Source: Sulfuricurvum sp.
GTDB lineage: Bacteria > Campylobacterota > Campylobacteria > Campylobacterales > Sulfurimonadaceae
Direction of reading: 5' to 3'
Assembly: GCA_020721585.1 (NCBI GenBank)
Contig: DYMK01000001.1
Span: forward strand, 248,001 to 312,000
Length of the DNA: 64,000 nucleotides
Part shown: in pieces, positions 8,434 through 16,953 of the stretch
How positions within the stretch are numbered: position 1 is the first letter of the stretch
How the letters are laid out: each line of letters begins with the position of its first letter
The notes under the pieces: model-generated
The model's database searches: none
What the model saw: only the letters and a program-made list of their open reading frames with translations
Told to the model about the DNA's origin: nothing
Translations under genes and position numbers: made by a program

Positions 8434-9798
8434 TTATTTCGTCACAATGGCATAACTAAGTTGGGTAATCTCAGGGTGATGTTTGATAAAAGCATTGAGT
8501 TCTTCTAAACTGAGATGACGAATCATTTCCAACTCTTTAAGCGACTGCCCAAGCGGTTGTTTTTGATAATATTCCCCAAAGGTTCGACTTAAACGTTGGG
8601 AGAGGGTTTCGACGCGCAACGGTTCAGAGCCAAGGATAAATTTACGGGCTTGATCAAGTTCAGCTTGAGTCACTCCCCCCTGCACAAAGGTATTAATCAC
8701 CTCAATGACACTTTTTTTAGCTTGCTCTTGCGATTCGAGTTTGGTTTGAAGATACCCACTAAAGTAGCTATGGGTTTTTGCCACACTTAAGCGCGAATAC
8801 GCCGAATACGCAAGACCTTGCTTCACCCGAATTTCCTCCATCAAACGACTTCCAAAGCCACTTGACCCCAAAATAAACATTGCCACACGGGCTTTGTAAA
8901 ACTCAGGATCACCCTCATTCATCGCAAAAGGGGCACCAAAATAAAGATACGCTTGTTTGGTCTCAGCACGTTTAATGACCGTCTCTTTGGGAGTTTTTCG
9001 GATCTCATAATGACGTTCCCCTGAGGGTTTTCCCACCGCTAAAGGGGAAAGAAGAGAAATCACTTTAGCCTTCGCATCCTCTACGTTCACATCCCCACCA
9101 ATGATAACAAGGGCATTAGACAAGACCATTTTGGTACTTAAAAAATGTTTTACTTTAGGAAGCGTAATCGCTGTTACTGATTCTTTGGTACCGATATTCG
9201 GGGTTGCGATGGGAGTACCTTCAAATAAAATGGCTTTAAGTTCATCTGAAGCTAGTGTATCAAAATTATTTTCTTTGCGCGCAATGTCACTAAGCGTCAT
9301 CACTTTAACTTTGTCCAATGTTTTGGGGGTTAAATTGGGTTTGGTGATCAATTCCCCCATCAATCCCAGTCCACTGTCAAACTCCTCTTTAAGCGTCCCA
9401 AGCTCCATCACCAAGGTCTCTGACCCTACCACAGTACTAAGATGAATTGCTTTGGCATCAAGGGCATCGGCAAACCCTACCGCACCGCGTTTTTTACTCC
9501 CCTCATTCATCATCTTGGCACTTAGACGCGCTAATCCATGCTGATCACCCTCATCAATACTGCCACTGCCTGTGAAGACCACTTGCATCGAGACAAGGGG
9601 TAAACGGCTATCTTGTTCATAAATAAAGGGGACTTTAACCCCATTGACTTCAATAAATTCGACTGTACTTGCCATAAGTGCTTGCCCTAATAATAAAATG
9701 GTGAAAAAAAGAAACTTTCTAAAAGTGCGGTTGAGTGTGCGGGGACGCTCTGTCGAAAAGAACTCAGCGTTAGCACGTTTCACATAAAGGTACTTCAC
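8434..9798 (-). CDS. M16-family (insulinase-fold) peptidase homologue without zinc motif
   Basis: Two tandem M16-type domains after a hydrophobic export segment (FLFFTILLLGQALMA, about residues 28-42, preceded by an unusually long basic n-region). Where active M16 enzymes carry HxxEH, this protein has GLARLSAKMM near residue 88, so none of the zinc ligands is present in that motif. The second domain keeps the typical RLMEEIRVKQGLAYSAYS signature near residue 320. M16 family members often work as pairs of an active and an inactive subunit (as in mitochondrial processing peptidase), and this looks like the non-catalytic partner, located in the periplasm. The ATG at 9798 overlaps the mqnC stop by four bases (ATGA), which supports this start through translational coupling. 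Confidence 0.85.
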   Translation of the reverse strand: MKYLYVKRANAEFFSTERPRTLNRTFRKFLFFTILLLGQALMASTVEFIEVNGVKVPFIYEQDSRLPLVSMQVVFTGSGSIDEGDQHGLARLSAKMMNEGSKKRGAVGFADALDAKAIHLSTVVGSETLVMELGTLKEEFDSGLGLMGELITKPNLTPKTLDKVKVMTLSDIARKENNFDTLASDELKAILFEGTPIATPNIGTKESVTAITLPKVKHFLSTKMVLSNALVIIGGDVNVEDAKAKVISLLSPLAVGKPSGERHYEIRKTPKETVIKRAETKQAYLYFGAPFAMNEGDPEFYKARVAMFILGSSGFGSRLMEEIRVKQGLAYSAYSRLSVAKTHSYFSGYLQTKLESQEQAKKSVIEVINTFVQGGVTQAELDQARKFILGSEPLRVETLSQRLSRTFGEYYQKQPLGQSLKELEMIRHLSLEELNAFIKHHPEITQLSYAIVTK

Positions 9799-10841
9799 GC
9801 GAATCGCTCCACGATCTCGTACGCAGTATTACGAATTGCGGGGGTATCCCCCATATCACGAATGAGGCGAACCATCTCATCTTTGACCATCCGAAACCCT
9901 GCCCCTGCACTGCGTACGACATTCTCTTCCATCATTGTCGATCCCAAATCATTGGCTCCATACAACAACGCCATCTGACCGATATAGGGACCTTGGGTCA
10001 CCCACGAACTTTGGATATTGGGGATATTGTCCAAAAAGAGTCGAGAGACCGCCAAAAGACGCAAATAACGGTTGGAGGATTGTTTCTCAATTTCGGGGTG
10101 TTCTTCCATCAATTGGGTGTTTTTGCCCTGAAATGACCACATAATAAAGGCACGAAATCCCCCCGTTTGGTCTTGCAAATCACGCACCATCTCCCAATGG
10201 TCAATGATCTCCTCATCGGTCTCTACGGTTCCATACATCATGGTCGCGGTCGATTTAATCCCCAAAAGATGGGCTTGACGATGGACATCGATCCATACCG
10301 CGCTGTCAATTTTCTTGGGAGCGATGATGTCCCGTACCCGATCACTTAGAATCTCTGCCCCTGCTCCGGGAATGGAGGAAAGTCCCTTGGCGTGCAGTCG
10401 AGAGAGACACTCTTGGATGGTGATATGGGAGACTTTGGCGATAAAATCCAGCTCAATGGCGGAAAATCCATGAATCGTAATGGTGGGATATTGGGTATGG
10501 ATATGCTCGACCAACTCCTCATACCATTCGATTTTCAGCTTGGGATGAACGCCTCCTTGAAAAAGAATCTGCGTCCCGCCAATAGCAAGAAGTTCATCGA
10601 TTTTGTGATCAATCTCTTCAAACGTGAGAACATACGCATCGTCATCTTTTCCGTGGCGATAAAAAGCACAAAATTTACAATCGACCCAACACACATTGGT
10701 GTAATTGATATTACGATCGACCACGAACGTCGTAATCCCCTCGGGATGAAGCGCTTTTTTACGTGCCGTCGCCCTTTTCCCCAGCTCTTTTAAATCCCCA
10801 TGACGAAGCAGTTCAAGGGCTTGCTCTTTGGTCAGTCGCAT
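9795..10841 (-). CDS. mqnC: Cyclic dehypoxanthinyl futalosine synthase (menaquinone biosynthesis)
   Basis: Radical SAM enzyme of the futalosine route to menaquinone; it cyclises dehypoxanthine futalosine. The 4Fe-4S ligands are Cys51, Cys55 and Cys58 (NVCWVDCKFCAFYR), with the further family motifs GGTQILFQGGVHP, SIPGAGAEIL, TTATMMYG-like (STATMMYGTVETDEE) and GGFRAFIMWSFQ. These fit MqnC better than its paralogue MqnE, the aminofutalosine synthase. Length 348 is normal. Its presence indicates respiratory growth with menaquinone made by the futalosine pathway, as in Helicobacter and Campylobacter. It lies 9 bases after nusB and overlaps the M16-type gene by 4 bases. The ribosome binding site is weak. 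Confidence 0.9.
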   Translation of the reverse strand: MRLTKEQALELLRHGDLKELGKRATARKKALHPEGITTFVVDRNINYTNVCWVDCKFCAFYRHGKDDDAYVLTFEEIDHKIDELLAIGGTQILFQGGVHPKLKIEWYEELVEHIHTQYPTITIHGFSAIELDFIAKVSHITIQECLSRLHAKGLSSIPGAGAEILSDRVRDIIAPKKIDSAVWIDVHRQAHLLGIKSTATMMYGTVETDEEIIDHWEMVRDLQDQTGGFRAFIMWSFQGKNTQLMEEHPEIEKQSSNRYLRLLAVSRLFLDNIPNIQSSWVTQGPYIGQMALLYGANDLGSTMMEENVVRSAGAGFRMVKDEMVRLIRDMGDTPAIRNTAYEIVERFA

Positions 10842-10850
10842 CGAATGACT

Positions 10851-11249
10851 CTACTTGTCTTTGGCAATGGCATCCAAAACGCCATTAATAAATTTGGGCG
10901 ATTGTTCACTCCCAAACGCTTTGGTCACCTCAATGGCTTCATTGATAATCACCGCTGAATCGAGTTCACCGTACATGATTTCGTACGCACCCAAACGCAA
11001 CGTCGCCCGTTCAATCGATCCCAAACGGTCAAAATCCCAATCTTTGAGATGTTTCACAATCGCTTCATCCACCTCGGTAAGATGCTTGGTCGCACCCAAA
11101 AAAAGATCCATCGCAAAATCACGTTGCTTATTGCGAATCTTTTTCTCTTCCATAATCTCATCACTAAAATCGGCGATACTTTGGTTCCCCAAATCGTACG
11201 CATACAATAAACTTACTACCGCCATACGGGCTTGATGTCGTGTTGCCAT
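10851..11249 (-). CDS. nusB: Transcription antitermination factor NusB
   Basis: A 132-residue all-helical protein matching NusB: N-terminal RHQARMAVVSLLYAYDL, central FDRLGSIERATLRLGAYEI and C-terminal VIINEAIEVTKAFG...FINGVLDAIAKD. NusB binds boxA RNA together with NusE (S10) and promotes processive transcription of rRNA operons. It follows ribH with a gap of 5 bases, the common ribH-nusB pairing of many bacteria, and is followed by mqnC. Confidence 0.95.
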   Translation of the reverse strand: MATRHQARMAVVSLLYAYDLGNQSIADFSDEIMEEKKIRNKQRDFAMDLFLGATKHLTEVDEAIVKHLKDWDFDRLGSIERATLRLGAYEIMYGELDSAVIINEAIEVTKAFGSEQSPKFINGVLDAIAKDK

Positions 11250-11254
11250 GCGCT

Positions 11255-11725
11255 TTATTCCCCAATCATTTCATATAAATCTAACATTTCAATCACCACG
11301 GTCATCGCTTCAAACCCTTTGTTCCCGGCTTTGGTGCCTGCACGCTCGATGGCTTGTTCGATGGTATCGGTGGTCAACAGTCCAAACGAGACCGGTTTTT
11401 TGTGTTTGAGACTCACAGTCGCAATCCCTTTGGTCGCTTCGGCGGAGACGTAATCAAAATGGGGGGTCGATCCACGGATCACCGCACCCAAAGCACACAC
11501 CGCATCGTATTTTCCACTGCTGAGCAGTTGCTCAATGACCATGGGCAATTCAAAAGCACCCGGAGCCAACACATGGGTAAGTTCATCGCTGTTTCCCCCG
11601 TGGCGAGCATAGGCATCTTTTGCCCCTTCTACCAAACGATCTACGATAAAATGGTTCCATCGGGTACTCACGATGGCGACTTTTTTGTCGGTACGGACGC
11701 GTAAGTGTCCTTCAATAAGTTTCAT
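11255..11725 (-). CDS. ribH: 6,7-dimethyl-8-ribityllumazine synthase
   Basis: The penultimate enzyme of riboflavin synthesis, which joins 5-amino-6-ribitylaminouracil to 3,4-dihydroxybutanone phosphate. Its 156 residues show the family signatures [30 protein letters not shown] and [25 protein letters not shown]. The last motif binds phosphate, and the His in TPHFDYV is the expected catalytic general base. It should assemble into the usual pentameric or icosahedral shell. The gene heads the ribH-nusB-mqnC-M16 run. An intergenic palindrome (11753-11780) separates it from kdsA upstream. Confidence 0.96.
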   Translation of the reverse strand: MKLIEGHLRVRTDKKVAIVSTRWNHFIVDRLVEGAKDAYARHGGNSDELTHVLAPGAFELPMVIEQLLSSGKYDAVCALGAVIRGSTPHFDYVSAEATKGIATVSLKHKKPVSFGLLTTDTIEQAIERAGTKAGNKGFEAMTVVIEMLDLYEMIGE

Positions 11726-11752
11726 ATTTTTTCCTTTTAATTTACTCTTTTT

Positions 11753-11780
11753 GTCATCCCCGCGAAGGCGGGGATCCAGC
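11753..11780. repeat. Dispersed palindrome, GC-type unit
   Basis: Perfect 8-bp inverted repeat ATCCCCGC-GAAG-GCGGGGAT in a unit that starts GTCAT and ends CCAGC. It is the same element as at 8405-8432 in the opposite orientation, with compensating changes (ATTCCC..GGGAAT there, ATCCCC..GGGGAT here) that keep the stem perfect. It lies between kdsA and ribH. Confidence 0.75.
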
Positions 11781-11810
11781 TAGGTTTTCGCTCTTTTAGG
11801 GAATGACGAA

Positions 11811-12605
11811 TTATTTTATCGCATCCAATTGCAACAATTTTTCACTCAATTCTTCTAGCTGTTCTAATTTTAACATATTAGGGCCATCGCTCAACGCACA
11901 GATAGGATCAAAATGGGTCTCGAAGAAAAAGCCATCCACCCCAACCGCCGCTGCTGCGCGTGCCAAATAGGGAACCATGGAGCTATCTCCCCCCGTTTTT
12001 CCTGTCCCATTCCCCGGCATCTGCACCGAATGGGTCGCATCAAAAATCACCGGAGCGTATTGGCGCATAATGGGCAAAGAACGCATATCAACCACCAAAT
12101 TGCCATAACCAAACGAGGATCCCCGCTCACACAATAACACCCCATGTTTTTGAGACGCTTCATAGGTCACCTCATCGCACCCACGGGTTTTAAGGACTTT
12201 AGCCACCGAAAAACGCATATCTGCGGGGGTCATAAACTGCCCTTTTTTGATATTGACGATTTTATCCGTTTTGGCAGCTGCTACGAGTAAATCGGTCTGA
12301 CGGCACAAAAACGCGGGAATTTGGATCATATCAATCACCTCCGCAGCGATGGGAACCTGATAACTTTCATGGACATCGGTCACAATTTTATACCCAAAAT
12401 CGTCTTTGACTTTTTGGAGTATTCGTAATCCCTCTTCCAACCCCGGCCCTCGGTAACTCTCCAAAGAGGTACGGTTAGCTTTATCAAAACTGGATTTGAA
12501 ATAAAAATCAAATCGGGGATCGTTATGGTAGCGTTCAAGTGATTTAGCGATGGTAAAAATTGATGCTTCACTCTCAATGACACACGGTCCTGCAAGTAAA
12601 ATCAT
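11811..12605 (-). CDS. kdsA: 3-deoxy-D-manno-octulosonate 8-phosphate synthase
   Basis: Condenses arabinose 5-phosphate with phosphoenolpyruvate to give KDO 8-phosphate for the lipopolysaccharide inner core. Seen: GPCVIES at residues 6-12, [12 protein letters not shown] at 36-47, the PEP-binding region [29 protein letters not shown], and the C-terminal [19 protein letters not shown]. The Cys in the GPC motif and the His, Glu and Asp near the C-terminus suggest the metal-dependent class. Length 264 is close to the family norm. AAGGAG precedes the ATG by 9 bases, and a TATAAT box lies 32-37 bases upstream, so the gene probably has its own promoter. Confidence 0.95.
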   Translation of the reverse strand: MILLAGPCVIESEASIFTIAKSLERYHNDPRFDFYFKSSFDKANRTSLESYRGPGLEEGLRILQKVKDDFGYKIVTDVHESYQVPIAAEVIDMIQIPAFLCRQTDLLVAAAKTDKIVNIKKGQFMTPADMRFSVAKVLKTRGCDEVTYEASQKHGVLLCERGSSFGYGNLVVDMRSLPIMRQYAPVIFDATHSVQMPGNGTGKTGGDSSMVPYLARAAAAVGVDGFFFETHFDPICALSDGPNMLKLEQLEELSEKLLQLDAIK

Positions 12606-12636
12606 GGAGTGATTCTCCTTTGGTATTGGTGCGGAT

Positions 12637-12642
12637 ATTATA
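12637..12642 (-). promoter_or_regulatory. Probable -10 box for kdsA
   Basis: TATAAT on the minus strand, 32-37 bases before the kdsA start, in an AT-rich spacer. No clear -35 box is seen, which is usual for sigma-70 promoters of Campylobacterota. Confidence 0.5.
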
Positions 12643-12686
12643 CAAAGATAAAATTAAGCGTAGCTCTAAAACCCCGTTTATACCCC

Positions 12687-13895
12687 CTACACCTCAGCAG
12701 AGCGCATCGAAACACCAAGCTTACATCGACGGATCATCCTAAGGCGATACCACCGCATCACGCCCCATTTAATCCAATACGCACCATACCCACTCCATCG
12801 AAACCACCCTAACAGTGATACACTGGCGTATTTTCCCCCCAGTGCAATCATCACCCCTTTGAGACGCAAGGGGGCTTTTTTCATCGCCTGACCATTGATT
12901 AATGCCACAATGTTCACCGCAGCACACCTACCACTTTGTTCGGCTATTTGCGCGCTGGAGGGGAGAAGTCGTCCTTTTAAATCCCGAAGTTCAGCAATAT
13001 CTCCTGCGGCAAAGACCTGCCCGTACGATACAAGGGATAAATATTCATCCACGATCAGTTGCGATTTTTTATTTTTGGGGGTATCCATAGTACTTGTCAA
13101 CGTCGAGGCAACAATCCCCCCCGTAAAAATCATAAAATCAAATACCAAAGGCGTTTCACCATTGAGAACTAAACGATGTTCTTCCACGGATGTAATACGG
13201 GAATGGTTAATAATTCGCACCCCCAAAGAGCGAAGCCGTTTGGTCGCATTGGGTATCAAATAAGGATCCATCCCCTCTAAAATATCTTCATGGGGAATCA
13301 CCAAATAGATATGGATATTGTCACACGTTAGGCTATTGTCTCGATAAAATTTTTCCACATAGTACGCCATTTCTGCGGCAATCTCCACACCACTAAGTCC
13401 CCCTCCCCCAATAACAATCGTAAAAGGGTCGCCACACCATCCCCCCTCACTCTCCATACGCTGATACAACCGTTGTTCAAACTGCTGCTTAAATCTCAAT
13501 GCACTGGGGAGCGTCTTAACCCCATGCGAATGCTCTTTTAACCCTATAGCAGAGGCACTAAATGCGGTTCGCGCCCCCGTAGATAATAGCAAATAGTCAT
13601 ACGGATGGCACGAATTTTCTCCACTGACGCATCGGTTGTCAAAATCAATCGCTCGAATGGTATCTTTGATATACGTGACATGATCCCCATAACTGAGACA
13701 CAATGCGACCAAATCGACCGATACCTGCCCAATCGAACACTCATTGGCAATCAAAGAATAGACATCCGTTTGAAGGTAATGGTAAGGGTGCGCATCAATC
13801 AACACAACATCACACCATCCAGAAGAAGCCAAAATATGCAACGCTTCCACCCCCGCATAGCCGCCACCGACGATCACGACCCGCTTACGGTTCAT
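12687..13895 (-). CDS. NDH-2-type FAD-dependent NADH:quinone oxidoreductase
   Basis: A 402-residue flavoprotein of the disulfide reductase fold: FAD-binding VIVGGGYAGVEAL at residues 7-19, NAD(P)-binding VIGGGGLSGVEIAAE near residue 162, a TGGIV loop, and the second FAD motif FAAGDIAEL. The C-terminal part (LLGWFRWSGYGAYWIKWGVMRWY) is hydrophobic and aromatic, as expected for membrane attachment in type II NADH dehydrogenases. The paired redox cysteines of sulfide:quinone reductases are not evident, so I favour NDH-2 over SQR. It would pass electrons from NADH to menaquinone without pumping protons. It lies between kdsA and the DUF262 gene on the same strand. Exact substrate is not proven. 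Confidence 0.8.
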   Translation of the reverse strand: MNRKRVVIVGGGYAGVEALHILASSGWCDVVLIDAHPYHYLQTDVYSLIANECSIGQVSVDLVALCLSYGDHVTYIKDTIRAIDFDNRCVSGENSCHPYDYLLLSTGARTAFSASAIGLKEHSHGVKTLPSALRFKQQFEQRLYQRMESEGGWCGDPFTIVIGGGGLSGVEIAAEMAYYVEKFYRDNSLTCDNIHIYLVIPHEDILEGMDPYLIPNATKRLRSLGVRIINHSRITSVEEHRLVLNGETPLVFDFMIFTGGIVASTLTSTMDTPKNKKSQLIVDEYLSLVSYGQVFAAGDIAELRDLKGRLLPSSAQIAEQSGRCAAVNIVALINGQAMKKAPLRLKGVMIALGGKYASVSLLGWFRWSGYGAYWIKWGVMRWYRLRMIRRCKLGVSMRSAEV

Positions 13896-13946
13896 GGTTT
13901 TCCCTTTTTACTGTGGTTACAACACTGTTTCTATTTACATCAAGAT

Positions 13947-15755
13947 TTAAAAATAATACGAATACAAAGTATTAACGATTTGTTCTTGTCTCGCATACAA
14001 ATACGTTATATCTATATCAGGTAGATTACCCAATTCTACCGTCAGATTTAACTTTGTTTTTTGATACTCAGGTTGCTTTTTAAGTTTAAAATCCCCATTT
14101 TTTATTGTCGCATTTACTTTGTGTGTTAAAAGTGTCATATTTCCGATTTTATACGTAAAGTCATCCACAAAAGACTTAGGAAATTTTTTCCTATCTGCCC
14201 AATTTGTTTCCCCTGTCGGTGTTTGAGGAAAAATATGTTCAAGTGTGGCTTTATCAAAATCAAGTAATACCTCCACGACATCGTCTTCATTGCATTCTCT
14301 GATCCAAAAATATTTTGAAATTAATAATTTTCCCAAATAATTATCGGTTAACTTTCCACTAATCAGATTTTTTAAGCCTTGTTCGTCACTATTTTCAAGC
14401 TTTAAAACACTATTTGCAACCGAAAGATTCGTTTGATTAAGCTCTTTTATCGCCTCATAAACTTTGATCGATGAAAATCGTTTATAGGGAGTTAACAATG
14501 TGTAAAGTATAAAAATTTCATAGATATTGAGTAAATCATAAAATGCGTCATTTGTTTGACCATTAAATTTAAAATATCTCATAGCAGCTAATATAAAATT
14601 CGTTGTATATCGGAGGTTATTGGTTTTTTTGAGAAATTCAATCTTATACGCCAAACATTTATCTTCTATTTTACTCGTATCCTCGAAAAAATCAAAATAG
14701 TACAAATCGGTTTTGAAATCCTCATAAAAAATTTCTATCGCTTTTTGTGAAAGGGTATCTTTATAATTTTCTTTGTAAAGTTTTTCTAAATCATTAAATG
14801 CTGAAAATTGCTGTTGAGCAGCTTTTTTACTCTCCACCCATCTACCGATAAAATCTTGCGGAAAAAGATAATTTTCTTCAAGTTCATACCATTTTTGTGC
14901 AGCATCTACCTCACTAAATCCAGCTTTAATAAACTCTGAAATAACCAGGTTTCGCGTTAAATCTTTATTGCTTAAAGGTAATCCACGATTGTTTAATACT
15001 TCAAAAATAAAATAAGCAGAATTAAACGATGGCGTAGTAATCACAATCATAGCAACTCTAATTCTCAAAAATTGCGCAAATTGAGAGAAAAGTTGCGCTT
15101 TATCTTCCGTAAAACACCCCTTATCAAGAAACATCTCTTCGATTTTTTGGAAAAAGAATTGATAATTGACTTTATATCGGTTAATAATTTTTTCATTTTC
15201 TGCTAATAAATCTTTTTGTGTCTTTCCATCTTTACAATCAATAAGATTCTTAAAATATTCATTAAAATCGTATCCGTAATCCCTATTTATTTTTAATTTT
15301 AACTCCGGAATAAAAGATATCCCTTTTACTTTTTTATTGTAAATTAATATTTCAAATTCTTTAATTGCTCCCTCTAAAAAGTCTAAAAAATCTTTTGATT
15401 TCCCATCATCAACTCCTTTTTGTTTCACTAAAAAACATTTCATCGCTCCAAATAGCAATAATAATGTTGTGATCCGCTGTTGCCCATCGACGACTTCAAA
15501 ATACCTTTCATTGTTATCATTTTTAGAGATAGCCACCATCGAACCTATAAAATATTCATCGGTCTTATCTTTATTCGCATCAAAAAAATCAACCAGATCA
15601 TCCCATAAGTTATTTAATTGATTATTTTTATCACTTTTACCAGTAGATTCCCACGAATAGGCTCTTTGATAAGATGGAATAACATATCTAGTATTTTCTC
15701 CAAATATTGAACTAAGTTGTTTATGTTCTGGGGTAAAAGAAATATTTTGAGTCAC
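13947..15755 (-). CDS. DUF262/DUF1524 protein, GmrSD-like defence nuclease
   Basis: A 602-residue protein with an N-terminal DUF262 (ParB-like NTPase) domain, marked by VVDGQQRITTL near residue 91, and a C-terminal DUF1524 domain with the HNH-like EHIFPQ near residue 506 and GNMTLLTHKVNATIKNG. GmrSD-type IV restriction enzymes that attack modified phage DNA have this architecture. I start at the GTG at 15755, 8 bases after GGAG; the longer open frame would run into the BaiN gene, which ends at 15805. Its low GC relative to neighbours and its closeness to a restriction-modification pair point to a horizontally acquired defence island. Target specificity cannot be told. Confidence 0.8.
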   Translation of the reverse strand: MTQNISFTPEHKQLSSIFGENTRYVIPSYQRAYSWESTGKSDKNNQLNNLWDDLVDFFDANKDKTDEYFIGSMVAISKNDNNERYFEVVDGQQRITTLLLLFGAMKCFLVKQKGVDDGKSKDFLDFLEGAIKEFEILIYNKKVKGISFIPELKLKINRDYGYDFNEYFKNLIDCKDGKTQKDLLAENEKIINRYKVNYQFFFQKIEEMFLDKGCFTEDKAQLFSQFAQFLRIRVAMIVITTPSFNSAYFIFEVLNNRGLPLSNKDLTRNLVISEFIKAGFSEVDAAQKWYELEENYLFPQDFIGRWVESKKAAQQQFSAFNDLEKLYKENYKDTLSQKAIEIFYEDFKTDLYYFDFFEDTSKIEDKCLAYKIEFLKKTNNLRYTTNFILAAMRYFKFNGQTNDAFYDLLNIYEIFILYTLLTPYKRFSSIKVYEAIKELNQTNLSVANSVLKLENSDEQGLKNLISGKLTDNYLGKLLISKYFWIRECNEDDVVEVLLDFDKATLEHIFPQTPTGETNWADRKKFPKSFVDDFTYKIGNMTLLTHKVNATIKNGDFKLKKQPEYQKTKLNLTVELGNLPDIDITYLYARQEQIVNTLYSYYF

Positions 15756-15804
15756 TGAAAATCTCCGTTCTATTATGAAGTTACAATTTATATTGTACTC
15801 AAAT

Positions 15805-16953
15805 TCATTTAATTGCTCCAATAGCCTTAGCGCACACCACCGCCGAACTAAACGCCCATTGAAAATTGTATCCCCCAAGCTCTCCCGTTACATCCACACT
15901 CTCCCCGATAAAATAGAGTCCTTTCACCTTCCGTGCTTCCATCGTTTGCGGATCAAGTTCCCCACACGCTACCCCTCCGCGACACGCTTCGGCTTTGCTC
16001 ATCCCAAACGTCCCTGAGGGTGCCATAGCGTAAGCTTTAATCGTAGAAAGTTTTGCCCATTCCTCCCAACTAAGCCGATTACAGGGCTTATCCTCTAACG
16101 CAACCGCGTCTAAAAACGCTTTCATAAACCGTTTGGGTAAGGGTATGGCGGTGCTAATGCTCTTTTTGGTGTTACGTACAGCAGCAAGGTCAAACTCGGG
16201 ACAAAAATCGATCACAATCTCCCCCCGATGCCAATACAACGATGCCGATAACACCACCGGGCCACTAATCCCTTTATGGGCAAAAAGCAAATCCTCCTCA
16301 AGCATTTTTCCCGCGACCTGAATACGGGCGGGGAAACTGATCCCACTGAGTTCTTTCATCCAAAATTCTTTGGGCTGCAAGGTCAATCCCACCAACGCAG
16401 GGGCAAAAGGGATCGTGTGAATCCCATAACGTTGCGCGATTTGAAGCCCGATGTCACTGGCACCTAGCTCCTTGTAACTTGCCCCCCCTGTGGCAACGAC
16501 CACTTTGTGCGCGCGCAATTCTCCCTTATCGGTTACCACGATAAAGGGATTTTCTCCTCCGACCGAAAGGATTTTATGCCCCAATAATAGTGCGCACGAG
16601 CCGATTTTCCCCACCAAAATACGGATCACCTCATCCGAACTGTGGGGACAAAAATAGTATCGCTCTTTACGGATGAGTGGGCGCAATCCCCCCGCATAAA
16701 AATAGTCCAAAAGGGCTTTTTGGGGAAATACACCAAGGGCATTTTTGACCAGTGCTGCATCGCCTAAAAAATGGCTCTCGTCCACAGTCACATTGGTGAG
16801 ATTGCATTTGCCTCCGCCGGAGGCTTTGAGCTTTAGCGCGGGACGATTGTTCCCCTCGATGATCGCTACACGAAGCGAAGGATCACGCGACAACTGCGCC
16901 GCGCACATCAGTCCGCTGGCACCACCGCCTAAAATAAGAATATCGTAAGTCAC
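15805..16953 (-). CDS. BaiN/HI0933-family FAD-dependent oxidoreductase
   Basis: A 382-residue flavoprotein with an N-terminal Rossmann motif (LILGGGASGLMCAAQL) and the family signatures LKASGGGKCNLTNV, VATGGASYKELGASDIG and the C-terminal GEXXDVTGELGGYNFQWAFSSA. This family (HI0933, YhiN, BaiN) is widely conserved, with few members characterised. Its start is GTG, and GTGA overlaps the stop of the restriction specificity gene by 4 bases. That is odd, because this looks like an ordinary core gene with higher GC than the defence genes on both sides. The arrangement suggests that the restriction genes inserted directly upstream of it. Confidence 0.88.
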   Translation of the reverse strand: MTYDILILGGGASGLMCAAQLSRDPSLRVAIIEGNNRPALKLKASGGGKCNLTNVTVDESHFLGDAALVKNALGVFPQKALLDYFYAGGLRPLIRKERYYFCPHSSDEVIRILVGKIGSCALLLGHKILSVGGENPFIVVTDKGELRAHKVVVATGGASYKELGASDIGLQIAQRYGIHTIPFAPALVGLTLQPKEFWMKELSGISFPARIQVAGKMLEEDLLFAHKGISGPVVLSASLYWHRGEIVIDFCPEFDLAAVRNTKKSISTAIPLPKRFMKAFLDAVALEDKPCNRLSWEEWAKLSTIKAYAMAPSGTFGMSKAEACRGGVACGELDPQTMEARKVKGLYFIGESVDVTGELGGYNFQWAFSSAVVCAKAIGAIK

